A stretch of 36,146 bases of DNA from Comamonadaceae bacterium (GCA_947373605.1 CANBYM010000024.1:1-36146), one strand, 5' to 3'; positions 7,944-18,008 are shown, numbered from the stretch's first letter. Translations and numbers: made by a program. The notes: generated by a model from the sequence alone, not told the origin.

Positions 7944-10900
7944 ATGAGCAGTAACGCTGATACTGGCAAGCCGGGTTTCAATCTTTCGAAGTGGGCGCTG
8001 GAACACGGCCCGCTGACCCGCTATTTGATGGTTGTGCTCATGGTCCTGGGAGTGGCCTCCTATTTCCAGTTGGGACAGGATGAAGACCCGCCATTTACCT
8101 TTCGGGCGATGGTGGTTCAAACTAAATGGCCGGGCGCTACAGCTCAACAGGTGGCTGAGCAGGTCACGGATAAGCTGGAGCGTACCCTGCAAGAGGTACC
8201 TTACGCTGACAAAATTCGCAGCTATTCCAAGCCGGGGGAGTCCCAAATCACCTTGGAGCTTAAAGACAATTCCAGCCCTTCAGAGGTGGCAAATGTCTGG
8301 TACACCGTGCGCAAAAAGGTCAATGACATGCGCTACACCTTGCCCGCCGGTGTGCAGGGGCCGTTTTTTAACGACGATTTCGGCGATGTTTATGGTGTGA
8401 TTTACGCTCTGGAAGCAGAGGGCTTCACCTACGCCGAGGTCAAATCATTTGCCGACGATGTTCGCCAGCAGTTGCTACGGGTGCCGGATGTGGCCAAGGT
8501 TGAGCAGTTTGGTGTGCAGGACGAAAAGCTGTTCATTGAAATTTCCCAAAAGCGCTTGGCCCAAATGGGGCTCGACATGAATCAGGTGCTGTCGCAGCTG
8601 AGCCAGCAAAACGCCGTGGAGAACGCCGGAGCGGTCAATACACCATTGGACATTGTGCAAATCCGGGTTGCAGGCCAGTTGAAAACGGTAGAGCAGTTGC
8701 GTGCTATGCCGATCCGTGGAAGTTCGGGCAATCAATTGAGACTGGGCGATATCGCCAATATCAAAATGGATTACGTGGACCCGCCTACGGTGAAAGTGCT
8801 GCACCAGGGCAAGGAAGTGATCGCGCTGGGGGTTTCGATGGCCAAGGGAGGGGACATCATCGCGCTAGGCAAAGCTTTGAATATTGCTGCTGCAAAAATC
8901 GGCAAAAACCTGCCTGTCGGCATGTCCTTGGCGCAGGTGCAGGACCAGCCCAAGGCTGTGGCGACATCGGTGGCGGAGTTTGTCAAAACGCTGATCGAAG
9001 CCGTGGTTATTGTGCTTGGAGTGAGCTTTATTTCGTTGGGCTTTCACCGTCGTCCCGGAACACATCCGCTGTGGCGTCGTTACTACGTGGACTTACGCCC
9101 CGGCATGGTGGTGGGAATCACCATTCCGCTGGTGCTGGCGGTGACGTTTTTGGCCATGCATTACTTTGGTATCGGCCTGCACAAAATTTCTTTGGGTTCA
9201 CTCATCATTGCCTTGGGGCTGCTGGTGGACGACGCCATCATTGCGGTCGAGATGATGGTGCACAAAATGGAAGAGGGGTACGACAAAGTGCGTGCCGCCA
9301 CCTTCGCTTATGAAGTCACTGCCATGCCGATGCTGACCGGTACCCTGATCACAGGGGCGGGATTTTTGCCCATCGGTATCGCCAAATCGGTTACAGGGGA
9401 GTACACCTTTGCCATATTTGCCGTGACGGTGATCGCGTTGGTATTGAGCTGGCTGGTGTCTGTGTACTTCGTGCCTTATCTGGGCACAGTTTTGCTCAAA
9501 ACCAAGCCCAAGGAGTTTTTTAACCACGATGGAACCCCGGTCACCACGGCGCATTTGGACACGTTTGATTCACCCTTTTATGTGACATTCAGACGCGTCT
9601 TAAATGCCTGCATTACGCATCGCTGGATCACCATCGGTGTCACGGTGTTGGTGTTTGCCATGGGCATTGTGGGTATGGGCAAAGTGCAGCAGCAGTTTTT
9701 CCCTGATTCGAGCCGCTTGGAGATTCTGGTGGAGCTGTGGTTTCCTGAGGGGACTGCGTTCGCAGCGAATGAAGAAGTCACCAAACGCGTTGAAAAGCGA
9801 ATGCGTGAAGAGGCGGGTGTGAACGGCGCAACGACGTGGGTCGGTTCCGGGTTGCCGCGTTTTTATCTTTCCTTGAATCAGTTGTTTCCACAAACCAATG
9901 TATCGCAGGTGATGCTGGTTGCCAAGGACCTTAAAGTACGCGAAAAGCTCAGGGTGAGTCTGCCCACGCTGTTGGCGCAAGAGTTTCCGGAAGTACGCGG
10001 GCGAGTTCAGTTGTTGCCCAATGGCCCGCCGGTGCCTTATCCCGTTCAATTCCGGGTTGCTGGGCAGGACCCGATTGCCCTGCGTGGTTATGCTGACGAG
10101 GTAAAAGCCGCGATGCGCAACAGCCCCAATACGCGCGGTGTGAACGACAACTGGAACGAGTCGGTCAAGGTTTTGCGACTTGAAGTGGACCAGGCCAAGG
10201 CCCGTAGTTTGGGAGTAACCAGTCAGTCAATTGCGCAGGCCTCTAAAACCATCCTCAACGGGGCTGCGGTGGGGCAGTTTCAGGAGGGCGACAAGCTGAT
10301 TGATATCGTCTTGCGCCAACCCTTGGATGAGCGCAGCCGGATCACTGATATTGGTAACGCCTATCTGCCAACGGCTTCCGGCAAATCCATACCTTTGATG
10401 CAGATTGCCAAACCCGTATTTGGTTGGGAACCCGGTGTAATGTGGCGCGAGAACCGTGACTACGCCATTACGGTGCAAAGTGACATTGTAGAGGGAATGC
10501 AAGGTGCAACCGTTACCGCCGAGTTGCAGCCTGCGCTCAAAACGCTCAGTGACAAATGGCCCCCCGGTTACCGCATTGAGGTGGCGGGCGCTGTGGAACA
10601 AAGTTCCAAGGGCTCCGACTCTATCGTTGCCGGTGTGCCCATCATGCTGTTCATCACTTTTACGCTGCTGATGTTGCAGTTGCATAGTTTCAGTCGGGCA
10701 TTGTTGGTTTTTCTGACCGGACCCTTGGGGATTGCCGGCGTGGCAGGCGCCTTGCTGGTGCTGGACAGACCATTTGGTTTTGTTGCCCTGTTAGGTGTGA
10801 TTGCGCTGATGGGAATGATTCAGCGCAATTCGGTAATTTTGATTGACCAGATTGAACAGGACCGCGCACACGGCATCCCTGCCTGGGAAGCTATTGTGGG

Positions 10901-11111
10901 CTCCACAGTGCGGCGTTTGCGCCCGATTGTGCTGACTGCCGCTGCCGCTGTGCTGGCCATGATTCCGTTGTCGCGCTCGGTTTTCTGGGGGCCGATGGCA
11001 GTTGCGATCATGGGCGGCCTTATTGTGGCAACCGTTTTGACCTTGCTGGCTTTGCCCGCAATGTACGCAGCTTGGTTCAAAGTAAATCGCGACACACCCG
11101 GCGCAGGTTAA
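7944..11111 (+). CDS. RND efflux transporter permease subunit
   Basis: This 1055-residue proton-driven inner-membrane pump has the AcrB/MexB-type layout: TM1 near residues 25-42, a large periplasmic loop, a membrane block near 350-545, a second periplasmic loop, and a C-terminal membrane block. The charged pair expected in TM4 is in LGLLVDDAIIAVEMM (Asp near 428/429), and GMIQRNSVILIDQIEQDRAHG lies in the C-terminal block (the conserved NxxxLIDxI part is visible). The ATG at 7944 was chosen because MSSNADTGKPGFNLSKWALE precedes TM1 and sits one base after the adaptor stop. The exported substrate cannot be deduced; the sequence looks like the HAE group rather than the metal-exporting CzcA group. 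No outer-membrane factor gene follows, so the pump probably shares one encoded elsewhere. Confidence 0.92.
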   Translation: MSSNADTGKPGFNLSKWALEHGPLTRYLMVVLMVLGVASYFQLGQDEDPPFTFRAMVVQTKWPGATAQQVAEQVTDKLERTLQEVPYADKIRSYSKPGESQITLELKDNSSPSEVANVWYTVRKKVNDMRYTLPAGVQGPFFNDDFGDVYGVIYALEAEGFTYAEVKSFADDVRQQLLRVPDVAKVEQFGVQDEKLFIEISQKRLAQMGLDMNQVLSQLSQQNAVENAGAVNTPLDIVQIRVAGQLKTVEQLRAMPIRGSSGNQLRLGDIANIKMDYVDPPTVKVLHQGKEVIALGVSMAKGGDIIALGKALNIAAAKIGKNLPVGMSLAQVQDQPKAVATSVAEFVKTLIEAVVIVLGVSFISLGFHRRPGTHPLWRRYYVDLRPGMVVGITIPLVLAVTFLAMHYFGIGLHKISLGSLIIALGLLVDDAIIAVEMMVHKMEEGYDKVRAATFAYEVTAMPMLTGTLITGAGFLPIGIAKSVTGEYTFAIFAVTVIALVLSWLVSVYFVPYLGTVLLKTKPKEFFNHDGTPVTTAHLDTFDSPFYVTFRRVLNACITHRWITIGVTVLVFAMGIVGMGKVQQQFFPDSSRLEILVELWFPEGTAFAANEEVTKRVEKRMREEAGVNGATTWVGSGLPRFYLSLNQLFPQTNVSQVMLVAKDLKVREKLRVSLPTLLAQEFPEVRGRVQLLPNGPPVPYPVQFRVAGQDPIALRGYADEVKAAMRNSPNTRGVNDNWNESVKVLRLEVDQAKARSLGVTSQSIAQASKTILNGAAVGQFQEGDKLIDIVLRQPLDERSRITDIGNAYLPTASGKSIPLMQIAKPVFGWEPGVMWRENRDYAITVQSDIVEGMQGATVTAELQPALKTLSDKWPPGYRIEVAGAVEQSSKGSDSIVAGVPIMLFITFTLLMLQLHSFSRALLVFLTGPLGIAGVAGALLVLDRPFGFVALLGVIALMGMIQRNSVILIDQIEQDRAHGIPAWEAIVGSTVRRLRPIVLTAAAAVLAMIPLSRSVFWGPMAVAIMGGLIVATVLTLLALPAMYAAWFKVNRDTPGAG

Positions 11112-11195
11112 AATACCAGTCGACCGGTTTCGTATGGGTGGTCAAGAGCTAGAAAGACACTGTTTTGCTGGCCTTTGGTGCCCATTTTGTTTTTT

Positions 11196-11282
11196 GCGCG
11201 GGTGGCGAAATTGGTAGACGCACCAGGTTTAGGTCCTGACGGTGGCAACACTGTGGGGGTTCGAGTCCCCCCCCGCGCACCA
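11196..11282 (+). tRNA. tRNA-Leu (anticodon UAG)
   Basis: The 87-base gene folds as a class II tRNA. Acceptor stem GCGCGGG (11196-11202) pairs with CCCGCGC (11272-11278), followed by discriminator A and an encoded CCA. The D-arm GGCGAAATTGGTAGACGC is typical of leucine tRNAs. The anticodon loop TTTAGGT is closed by CAGG/CCTG and reads UAG (decodes CUA and other CUN codons). A long variable arm and the T-arm GGGGGTTCGAGTCCCCC complete it. Confidence 0.97.
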
Positions 11283-11701
11283 TTGGTAATTTGGTTATCA
11301 ATCGATTTGATCGTTAATCATTTTTCTTCACCACCTGATATGGTGTCAGCATGATGCTTTTTCCGGGCCGTTAACTGTTGGTGTCCAGCAGGCAGGTGAG
11401 GCGAATGTTCTCGTACATTTTTTTCCGTCAAGTTAGCTTTTTAACAATAAATGACTGGTCTCGCCAATTCATCGTCACGGTTCACCTTGACTGCTGTGAC
11501 TTAAGATTTCCCGCCGGCGCTGCCGTTTGTTCTACCAAGGCAGGATTTTTGCTGGATACACTAATCGGGCATCCTATGCATATCTGAGTTGGATGTGGCA
11601 TTCATCAATATGGATTTCTAAATCCATAGAGTTACATCGCCAATAAGGTCTGATTTGCTGCGTAAAGCGAATCAACGTGCACAATATTTTCAAGGGGAAA
11701 A
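11283..11701. other. 419-bp AT-rich gap between tRNA-Leu and the chemoreceptor gene
   Basis: No convincing coding sequence is visible; the one open frame of 69 codons (11378-11587) has no recognisable protein features or good ribosome-binding site. The stretch is more AT-rich than its neighbours, contains several T-runs that could end tRNA transcription, and holds a 20-bp palindrome near its right end. I saw no second copy of the tRNA 3' end that would mark an integrated element. Confidence 0.6.
11609..11628. promoter_or_regulatory. Perfect inverted repeat upstream of the chemoreceptor gene
   Basis: TATGGATTT and AAATCCATA flank a two-base centre, giving a 9+9 dyad 73 bp before the ATG at 11702. 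Length and symmetry fit a binding site for a dimeric regulator. There is no T-run directly after it, so it is not an obvious terminator. I do not recognise the regulator. Confidence 0.35.
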
Positions 11702-12769
11702 ATGTCAGCATATTGGAGGAAGATTGGATGGATTTCTCCAGTGGCTTGTGCAGTGCTGGCGTGCCTCCCAGTTTTGACGAACAGCCCAACTCTACTTTGG
11801 CTAAGCGTTCCAGCGATCGGATTGATCACTGGTGCACTTGCTTGGTCCTCTATCAAGGATGGTACTGCGCCTGCACAAAATGACGGAGAGCTGGAGCACT
11901 ATGTACAGCGGCAAATTGAGTTGCAGAAATTGCTGATCTCGATTGTCCCCGCCTGGAAACATCACGTCGAAACCGCACGACTTCAGATGGAAACTGCAGT
12001 GGTGCAAATTGCAGAGAGTTTGGCCGCGATATTGCAGCAGTTTGAGTTAGCGGGTATCGGGCAATCACAGACTGCCAATCCACACAGCACAGCCGACCTC
12101 CTTGCATTGTGTGAACGTGAGCTTCAACCCGTCGTCAATTCTCTTAAAGAGCTTATTGGTGGCAAGGAACTTATGGTTAGAAACATTCGGCAACTCGTGG
12201 ATGAGACACAGGCGTTAAAGACGATGGCCGGTGAAGTCACCAGTATCGCCTGGCAGACCAATTTGCTTGCTTTAAATGCGGCCATTGAAGCCGCACGCGC
12301 TGGTGACGCTGGGCGCGGCTTCGCCATCGTTGCGGCAGAAGTACGTAAGCTCTCTATGCGCTCCTCCAGCACTGGAAAGCATATGGAAGAACGCGTCGGA
12401 CAGATCAGCTCCATCATGGGGACTACCTCTGATTCTGTAGAGGAGGCAAATGCACATGATCGCCAGGCGGTCGACCTGTCCAACAATTTGGTAGAGGACG
12501 TTTTGCATAATGTCCGAATCTTGGGCGATTCAGCCAATACCATGCGTGAGCATGGCCTTGTTGTTCGTGCAGAGGTTGAAAAACTACTGATGGCTTTGCA
12601 GTTTCAGGATCGCGTTTCTCAAGTACTTCAAAGCGTCCTGGCAGACATGGATCGCCTAGTTCCGTATTTGGATTCCACCAGCACTTTGCCACCGCCTACT
12701 TCGGAGGAGTGGATAGGCGCGTTGCGCCGCACATACTCAATGGAAGATCAACATTTGGCCCATCATTAG
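11702..12769 (+). CDS. Methyl-accepting chemotaxis-type signalling protein without sensor domain
   Basis: The product has 355 residues. Two closely spaced hydrophobic segments (about 10-25 and 30-48) form a membrane hairpin with almost no periplasmic loop. A predicted cytoplasmic coiled coil follows, and the highly conserved receptor hairpin tip lies at 181-217 ([20 protein letters not shown], then [14 protein letters not shown]), the part that binds CheA and CheW. No HAMP or ligand-binding domain is seen, and the descending helix is short, ending in [21 protein letters not shown]. The C-terminus has no CheR/CheB pentapeptide. It has a good ribosome-binding site (AAGGGG) and is a single-gene unit. 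It may sense from the cytoplasm or membrane, or serve a non-motility array. No other che gene is nearby. Confidence 0.85.
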   Translation: MSAYWRKIGWISPVACAVLACLPVLTNSPTLLWLSVPAIGLITGALAWSSIKDGTAPAQNDGELEHYVQRQIELQKLLISIVPAWKHHVETARLQMETAVVQIAESLAAILQQFELAGIGQSQTANPHSTADLLALCERELQPVVNSLKELIGGKELMVRNIRQLVDETQALKTMAGEVTSIAWQTNLLALNAAIEAARAGDAGRGFAIVAAEVRKLSMRSSSTGKHMEERVGQISSIMGTTSDSVEEANAHDRQAVDLSNNLVEDVLHNVRILGDSANTMREHGLVVRAEVEKLLMALQFQDRVSQVLQSVLADMDRLVPYLDSTSTLPPPTSEEWIGALRRTYSMEDQHLAHH

Positions 12770-12782
12770 GGTTTCAGAAACA

Positions 12783-12810
12783 AAAAAGCCGTCCCAAGGA
12801 ACGGCTTTTT
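12783..12810. terminator. Bidirectional rho-independent terminator
   Basis: A 10-bp stem AAAAAGCCGT / ACGGCTTTTT encloses an 8-base loop. It lies 14 bp after the chemoreceptor stop and has an A-run on one side and a T-run on the other, so it can end transcription from both that gene and the convergent rpsT. Confidence 0.85.
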
Positions 12811-12839
12811 GCTTTGCTGGCAGCGCACCCAATAAACGG

Positions 12840-12859
12840 CGGGTCGTTTTACGGACCCG
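12840..12859 (-). terminator. Hairpin just after rpsT
   Basis: CGGGTC and GACCCG form a 6-bp stem with an 8-base loop, 17 bp after the rpsT stop on the minus strand. Only a weak T-rich tract follows, so it may stabilise the mRNA 3' end or assist the stronger terminator further on. Confidence 0.4.
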
Positions 12860-12876
12860 TGCTTATGCCTAACGAA

Positions 12877-13176
12877 TTAGGCGGCGAGTGCCAAGGCTTT
12901 CACCTTGGTAGCCAAACGGCTCTTGTCGCGTGCTGCTTTGTTCTTGTGGAAGATGCCCTTGTCAGCCACGGTATCTACCACGGCTTGCATCTTTGCAAAC
13001 AGTTCAGCGGCTTTGGTCTTGTCACCGGCTACCACTGCTTTTTCCACGTTCTTTACCGCGGTGCGGTATTTGGAACGCAACGAGGTGTTCGCTGCGTTGA
13101 TTTTGATGTCCTGACGGACGCGTTTACGGCCCGACGCCAGGCGCGGGTTCTTTTTCTTGGGTTTTCCAGATGCCAT
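12877..13176 (-). CDS. rpsT: 30S ribosomal protein S20
   Basis: The 99-residue lysine/arginine/alanine-rich protein starts [19 protein letters not shown] and is entirely helical in character, as expected for S20, which binds 16S rRNA in the body of the 30S subunit. It is a little longer than the roughly 87 residues common in enterics, which is usual in betaproteobacteria. The ATG at 13176 follows AAGGAAC at good spacing; a longer in-frame extension to 13242 is rejected because it precedes the ribosome-binding site and lacks family similarity. It is a single-gene unit, divergent from murJ, as in many proteobacteria. Confidence 0.96.
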   Translation of the reverse strand: MASGKPKKKNPRLASGRKRVRQDIKINAANTSLRSKYRTAVKNVEKAVVAGDKTKAAELFAKMQAVVDTVADKGIFHKNKAARDKSRLATKVKALALAA

Positions 13177-13271
13177 AGTAAATGTTCCTTGTGTTTGAGG
13201 ATGATGCCAGCAAAGCCCGCTATTGTAACAGCCGGCGTGCAAGGGCGCAAATCGGGGGCTACACTCAGTCT

Positions 13272-14837
13272 GTGAGTCTGATTAAATCCGCTTCTACTGT
13301 TTCGCTGCTGACCCTGGCCTCCCGGATTACCGGGCTGGTGCGGGAAACGCTGGTGTACTCCACATTCGGCGTCAGTGCCATGACGGACGCCTTTAACGTG
13401 GCGTTTCGTATTCCCAATCTCTTTCGCCGTTTATTTGCAGAAGGCGCTTTCAGCCAGGCTTTTGTGCCGGTACTGGCAGCCAGCAAAGCGCAGCACGGCG
13501 ATGACGCCACCAAAATTCTGATTGATCGGGTCGCTACGTTGCTGGCCTGGACACTATTGCTGACCTGCACTTTGGGCGTGATCGCTGCGCCCGGCCTGGT
13601 CTGGCTGATGGCAAGTGGCCTCAAACAGGACGCGCGCGGTTACGACGCGGCAGTGGTCATGACCCGTTTCATGTTCCCGTACATCGGATTCATGTCGCTG
13701 GTGGCATTGTCGTCCGGCATTTTGAATACCTGGAGGCGTTTTGCCGTGTCTGCCGCGACCCCGGTGTTGCTCAATGTAGCCATGATCGGGGCAGCGTGGC
13801 TATTGGCACCGTGGTTGAAGTTGCAAGGCATAGAGCCTATTTATGCATTGGCTGCCGGCGTTATTTTGGGCGGTGTGCTTCAGTTGGCGGTCCAGGGTCC
13901 GGCACTACATCGACTTGGCTTGCTTCCGCGTATTGCCGTCAACACAGCGGTAATCCGTGAAGCGATACAAGACCCAGGAACGCGGCGAATCGGCAGGTTG
14001 ATGCTGCCCGCCCTGTTTGGAGTGAGCGTGGCGCAGATTTCCTTGCTCATCAATACCCAGATTGCCTCCCATCTGCCGGTGGGCAGCGTGAGCTGGCTTA
14101 ACGCGTCGGACCGTTTAATGGAGTTTCCCACCGCCATGCTGGGCGTGGCGTTGGGCGTGGTGCTGATGCCGCAGCTGGCTTCAGCCCGCGCCGCTTCGGA
14201 CGCGGCGCGCTACTCGTCGCTGTTGGACTGGGGCTTGCGTATCGTGGTGTTAATGGCAGTGCCCAGTGCATTGGGCTTGCTGATATTCGCCCAACCGTTG
14301 GTGGCTGTGCTGTACCACTACGGTGCGTTCACTGACATGGATGTGCATCAAACCAGTTTGTCTTTGATGGGTTGGGGAGCAGGGCTCGTCGGCATTGTTG
14401 CAATCAAGGTGCTGGCGCCGGGCTACTATGCCAACCAGGACATTAAGACACCGGTGCGCATCGCTATGGTGGTTCTGGTGCTTACCCAGTTAATGAATCT
14501 GGCCTTTGTTCCCCTCTTCCGGCATGCTGGCCTGTCCTTGTCGATTGGTCTGGGCGCCGTAGTTAACGCCAGCTGGTTGTTGGTGGGCTTGATCCGGCGG
14601 GGAAGTTACAAGCCGGAAGCCGGCTGGGGTCGCTTTGCCCTGCAGGTGCTTGCCGGCAGTGCGTTGCTTGCTATTTATTTGCTGTGGGCCTCGCATGCCT
14701 TTGCCTGGCTGGATCTACGTGCCCAGAGCCTCAAGCGCATCGCCATGCTGGCGGGGGTAATGGCCGGTGCAGGTGTTGTTTATCTGGGAGCGGTGTGGGC
14801 GGCCGGGCTGAACCTGCGACAATTTCTGAGACGTTAA
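13272..14837 (+). CDS. murJ: Lipid II flippase MurJ
   Basis: The product (521 residues) is a polytopic MOP-superfamily membrane protein with about 14 predicted helices. It flips the peptidoglycan precursor lipid II to the periplasmic face. The N-terminus [20 protein letters not shown], then [11 protein letters not shown], is the family signature, and [20 protein letters not shown] follows near residue 50. I place the start at GTG 13272, which gives the family N-terminus; the open frame continues upstream without a family match and no ATG lies close by. The ribosome-binding site is weak. It is divergent from rpsT and followed after 27 bp by a SirB1-type gene, a common betaproteobacterial arrangement. 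Confidence 0.94.
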   Translation: MSLIKSASTVSLLTLASRITGLVRETLVYSTFGVSAMTDAFNVAFRIPNLFRRLFAEGAFSQAFVPVLAASKAQHGDDATKILIDRVATLLAWTLLLTCTLGVIAAPGLVWLMASGLKQDARGYDAAVVMTRFMFPYIGFMSLVALSSGILNTWRRFAVSAATPVLLNVAMIGAAWLLAPWLKLQGIEPIYALAAGVILGGVLQLAVQGPALHRLGLLPRIAVNTAVIREAIQDPGTRRIGRLMLPALFGVSVAQISLLINTQIASHLPVGSVSWLNASDRLMEFPTAMLGVALGVVLMPQLASARAASDAARYSSLLDWGLRIVVLMAVPSALGLLIFAQPLVAVLYHYGAFTDMDVHQTSLSLMGWGAGLVGIVAIKVLAPGYYANQDIKTPVRIAMVVLVLTQLMNLAFVPLFRHAGLSLSIGLGAVVNASWLLVGLIRRGSYKPEAGWGRFALQVLAGSALLAIYLLWASHAFAWLDLRAQSLKRIAMLAGVMAGAGVVYLGAVWAAGLNLRQFLRR

Positions 14838-14864
14838 GTTGCCAACCAGTTTTCAAGGATAGGC

Positions 14865-15716
14865 ATGAACCTCTCATTTGATGTACCTACGCCGCTGGAT
14901 TACTTTGCCTCTCTTGTGCAAAGCGACAACGATTTTGCGTTGTTCGAGGCAGCAGTCAGCATCGCGCAGGACGAATACCCCGAGTTGGATGTACAGGCCG
15001 TGATCGGCGACGTGGATCAGCTGCTTTCGCGTGTCAAACGTCGTATTCCTGCCGACGCAGCCCCGTTGCAAAAGCTGCGCATCTTCAATCAGTTCTTTTT
15101 CAACGATCTGAATTTCGGCGGCAACGTCAACGATTACTACGATCCCGACAACAGCTACATGAACACGCTGTTGCGTACGCGCCGTGGTATTCCCATATCG
15201 CTGGCGGTGTTGTGGATGGAGTTGGCGCAGGGGCTTGGACTGTCGGTTCGCGGGGTGGGGTTCCCAGGGCATTTCATGGTCAAGGTCAATTTGCCCATGG
15301 GTCAGGCGGTAATTGATCCAATTACCGGCATTTCGCTGGGGCGTGAAGAGTTGTCAGAGCGGCTGGACCCGTACCGGCGACGTAGCGGCCTGATTGATGA
15401 GTTTGAGGTGCCGCTGGGGCTGTACCTACAGGCGGCGACACCGCGCGAAATCATTGCCCGCATGCTGCGCAACCTGAAGGAAATTTACCGCACTCAGGAG
15501 GACTGGCAGCGCATGCTGGCGGTGCAGGAGCGCCTTATTGTGCTGTTGCCCGAGTCCTGGCCCGAATACCGCGACCGAGGACTGGCCCATGCCGAGTTGG
15601 GTCATAACGACCGGGCAGTTGCGGATCTGGAGTGCTACCTGGTGCATGCCGATAATTTGGTCGATGTTGAAGCCATTGCGGACCGGGTGGACGAGCTACG
15701 TCGACAAAGCGACTGA
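14865..15716 (+). CDS. SirB1-family protein (transglutaminase-like fold plus TPR)
   Basis: The product is 283 residues and probably cytoplasmic. The N-terminal two thirds carry the SirB1/transglutaminase-like segment, with FFNDLNFGGNVNDYYDP near residue 82, then RRGIPISLAVLWMELAQGLG near 107 and VGFPGHFMVKV near 129. The C-terminal part, from about 190, resembles tetratricopeptide helices (RMLRNLKEIYRTQEDWQRML, then LPESWPEYRDRGLAHAELG). Members are widespread and poorly characterised; the name comes from a Salmonella locus and no enzymatic reaction is established. The ribosome-binding site AAGGAT and ATG at 14865 are convincing. It is probably cotranscribed with murJ. Confidence 0.85.
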   Translation: MNLSFDVPTPLDYFASLVQSDNDFALFEAAVSIAQDEYPELDVQAVIGDVDQLLSRVKRRIPADAAPLQKLRIFNQFFFNDLNFGGNVNDYYDPDNSYMNTLLRTRRGIPISLAVLWMELAQGLGLSVRGVGFPGHFMVKVNLPMGQAVIDPITGISLGREELSERLDPYRRRSGLIDEFEVPLGLYLQAATPREIIARMLRNLKEIYRTQEDWQRMLAVQERLIVLLPESWPEYRDRGLAHAELGHNDRAVADLECYLVHADNLVDVEAIADRVDELRRQSD

Positions 15717-15760
15717 AAAATTGCCGATCAATTTAGGACATTGACCGGCGTCTACGGTGT

Positions 15761-16834
15761 TTATTGAACTTGTACGGCCGGTCCGCCACTGCGGGTCACA
15801 ATGGAGCCGATTGTGTAAACCCGTTCACCCAGGTCTGAGAACATTTTGGAACAGGCATCAGCATGGGCAGCATCCACGACGACGACCATGCCGATGCCGT
15901 TGTTGAAGGTGCGGTTCATTTCCACGTCGTCGATACCGGCTGTATTCTGCAACCACGCAAAGAGTTCGGTTTGTGGCCAGCTGCCTTTTTTCAGATCAGC
16001 GCCGGTTCCTTCTGGAAGGACGCGGGGAATGTTTTCTAGCAGACCGCCGCCGGTGATGTGCGCCAGGGCCTTGATGCCGCCGGGCGAGGCGTCATCCTGT
16101 GAATGTGGGTGAGCGGCCAATGCGGCCAGCACACTCTTGACATAAAGACGAGTCGGTTCCATCAGTGCTTGCTTGAAGGGTTTGCCATCCAGCGTTGAAG
16201 GGGCTGCACTACCGGCACGCTCAATGCACTTGCGTACCAGGCTGAAGCCATTGGAATGCACACCGCTGCTGGCCAGGCCCAGCACCACATCGCCGGGCTT
16301 AACGCCTGCGCCAGTCAGGATTTTGGATTTTTCAACGGCACCGACCGCAAAACCGGCCAAATCGTATTCGCCGGCCGCATACATGCCGGGCATTTCGGCG
16401 GTTTCGCCGCCGATCAATGCGCAACCGGACAATTCGCAGCCTTTGGCAATGCCACCCACCACCGCTGCTGCGGTATCCACGTCCAGCTTTCCGCAGGCGA
16501 AGTAGTCCAGAAAGAATAAGGGCTCAGCGCCTTGCACGAGCACGTCGTTCACACTCATGGCCACCAGATCGATGCCAACGGTGTCGTGCATGTTCCACTC
16601 GAACGCCAGTTTTAGCTTGGTGCCTACCCCGTCGGTGCCGCTGACCAGCACCGGCTCCTTGTAGCGTTTGGGCACTTCAAACAGTGCGCCGAAGCCGCCA
16701 ATACCGGCCAATACGCCTTCGCGCATGGTCTTTTTGGCCAGCGGTTTGATGCGCTCTACCAGTGCGTCACCGGCGTCAATGTCAACGCCGGCGTCTTTGT
16801 AGGAAAGGGGGGTAGGGGAAGAAGATTGGGTCAT
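15761..16834 (-). CDS. purM: Phosphoribosylformylglycinamidine cyclo-ligase (AIR synthetase)
   Basis: This 357-residue cytoplasmic enzyme carries out the fifth step of purine synthesis: ATP-dependent ring closure of FGAM to AIR. Landmarks are [20 protein letters not shown] at the N-terminus, [13 protein letters not shown] near 66, [20 protein letters not shown] near 94, [11 protein letters not shown] near 141, and [12 protein letters not shown] near 190. Length is standard. It is convergent with the SirB1-type gene (44-bp gap, no clear terminator) and divergent from the AI-2E-family gene over 82 bp. Confidence 0.97.
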   Translation of the reverse strand: MTQSSSPTPLSYKDAGVDIDAGDALVERIKPLAKKTMREGVLAGIGGFGALFEVPKRYKEPVLVSGTDGVGTKLKLAFEWNMHDTVGIDLVAMSVNDVLVQGAEPLFFLDYFACGKLDVDTAAAVVGGIAKGCELSGCALIGGETAEMPGMYAAGEYDLAGFAVGAVEKSKILTGAGVKPGDVVLGLASSGVHSNGFSLVRKCIERAGSAAPSTLDGKPFKQALMEPTRLYVKSVLAALAAHPHSQDDASPGGIKALAHITGGGLLENIPRVLPEGTGADLKKGSWPQTELFAWLQNTAGIDDVEMNRTFNNGIGMVVVVDAAHADACSKMFSDLGERVYTIGSIVTRSGGPAVQVQ

Positions 16835-16916
16835 TGGGAGTACAAGTGGGCCGCGCAGTGGCAGAGCCGAATAGAATTTGCCAAGATTTTACGGGTTCAG
16901 TCCCATCCAACCCAGC

Positions 16917-17999
16917 ATGCAATTCACGCCAGCCCAAAAAAGTATCCTCACCTGGGGTGCTATCGCCACATTGTTGCTGGTTGTGCTGTGGTATTTGCGT
17001 CCGGTCATGGCGCCGTTTGTGGTGGCAGGGGTACTGGCCTACGCGCTGACGCCTCTTGTTGACTGGCTCGATGACTTGGGTCGCGGGCGAATTCCGCGAA
17101 TGCTGGCCGTCTTGGTCGTGGAACTACTGTTCATGGTGGCGCTGTTGGGAATCGTGCTGCTGATCGTGCCGATTTTGGCCAAAGAGCTGCCTTTGATGCG
17201 CGAACAACTCCCGGTGTTGTTGGACAAGGCCGATGCCGCACTGCGCCCCTGGTTGGCGCAATGGGGTATTAACGTCGCGTTTGATCTGGGCAGCATCAAA
17301 GGCTTTGTACGAACCTATCTGGACGCCAATTTTGGAGACACACTGGCTTCGGTGCTTACCTCGGTCAAACTGGGTGGCAGCGTGGCGTTTGCAGTCATTG
17401 GCAACGCGGTGCTGATTCCTGTGGCCTTGTTTTATCTTTTGATGGAGTGGGACCGTCTGGTCGGGCAACTGCGTACTTTGGTGCCGCCGCGTCTGCGCCA
17501 CAGCACTGAGGGTTTCATCCTGGAGGCTGATGAGGTGCTTGGCCAGTATTTGCGCGGACAACTGTTGGTGATGTTGTCGCTGGCGGTGTTTTACAGTGTC
17601 GGCTTGGCTTTGTTCGGGTTGGATCTGGCATTGCCCATTGGCGTGTTTACCGGCATGGCGGTGTTTGTTCCGTACTTGGGTTTTGGCATCGGGTTAGTGT
17701 TGGCTGCGTTTGCGGGATTGCTGGAGTTTTCGTCCGGCTCGGGCGTGACCCACACGATCATCATGCTGGCCGTGGTGTATGGCAGCGGGCAAGTGGTGGA
17801 GAGCTTTTTCCTCACCCCCAAGCTGGTCGGGGAGCGTATCGGGCTGCATCCGCTGGCCGTCATTTTTGCATTGCTGGCCTTCGGGCAGATTTTCGGGTTT
17901 GTGGGCGTGCTGATTGCGCTTCCAGCCAGTGCGGTGCTTCTGGTGGCCATGCGGCGTGTGCGCGCCAGTTATCTGGCCAGCGGGCTTTATACGGGTTGA
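16917..17999 (+). CDS. AI-2E family transporter
   Basis: The product is a 360-residue inner-membrane protein with roughly eight hydrophobic helices, in the two-block layout of the PerM/YdiK/TqsA family: an N-terminal pair (about 8-50), a helix near 65-85, a soluble middle region (about 90-150), and a C-terminal membrane block. Family motifs include PVALFYLLMEWDRLV near 172, PIGVFTGMAVFVPYLGFGIG near 240 and LVGERIGLHPLAVIFALLAF near 303. Substrates are generally unknown; some members export signalling molecules and others act as Na+/H+ antiporters. I chose ATG 16917 over an in-frame ATG 13 codons upstream, since it begins the family N-terminus. It precedes hda by 9 bp, a frequent pairing in this order. 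Confidence 0.9.
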   Translation: MQFTPAQKSILTWGAIATLLLVVLWYLRPVMAPFVVAGVLAYALTPLVDWLDDLGRGRIPRMLAVLVVELLFMVALLGIVLLIVPILAKELPLMREQLPVLLDKADAALRPWLAQWGINVAFDLGSIKGFVRTYLDANFGDTLASVLTSVKLGGSVAFAVIGNAVLIPVALFYLLMEWDRLVGQLRTLVPPRLRHSTEGFILEADEVLGQYLRGQLLVMLSLAVFYSVGLALFGLDLALPIGVFTGMAVFVPYLGFGIGLVLAAFAGLLEFSSGSGVTHTIIMLAVVYGSGQVVESFFLTPKLVGERIGLHPLAVIFALLAFGQIFGFVGVLIALPASAVLLVAMRRVRASYLASGLYTG

Positions 18000-18008
18000 T
18001 GCCAGAGG

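Noticed and set aside
11378-11587. 69-codon frame between tRNA-Leu and the chemoreceptor gene
   Set aside because: No good ribosome-binding site, no recognisable domain, and amino-acid composition typical of noncoding AT-rich DNA.
11196-11701. Possible genomic island attached at tRNA-Leu
   Set aside because: No integrase gene and no duplicated tRNA 3' end in the window; the AT-rich gap alone is weak evidence.
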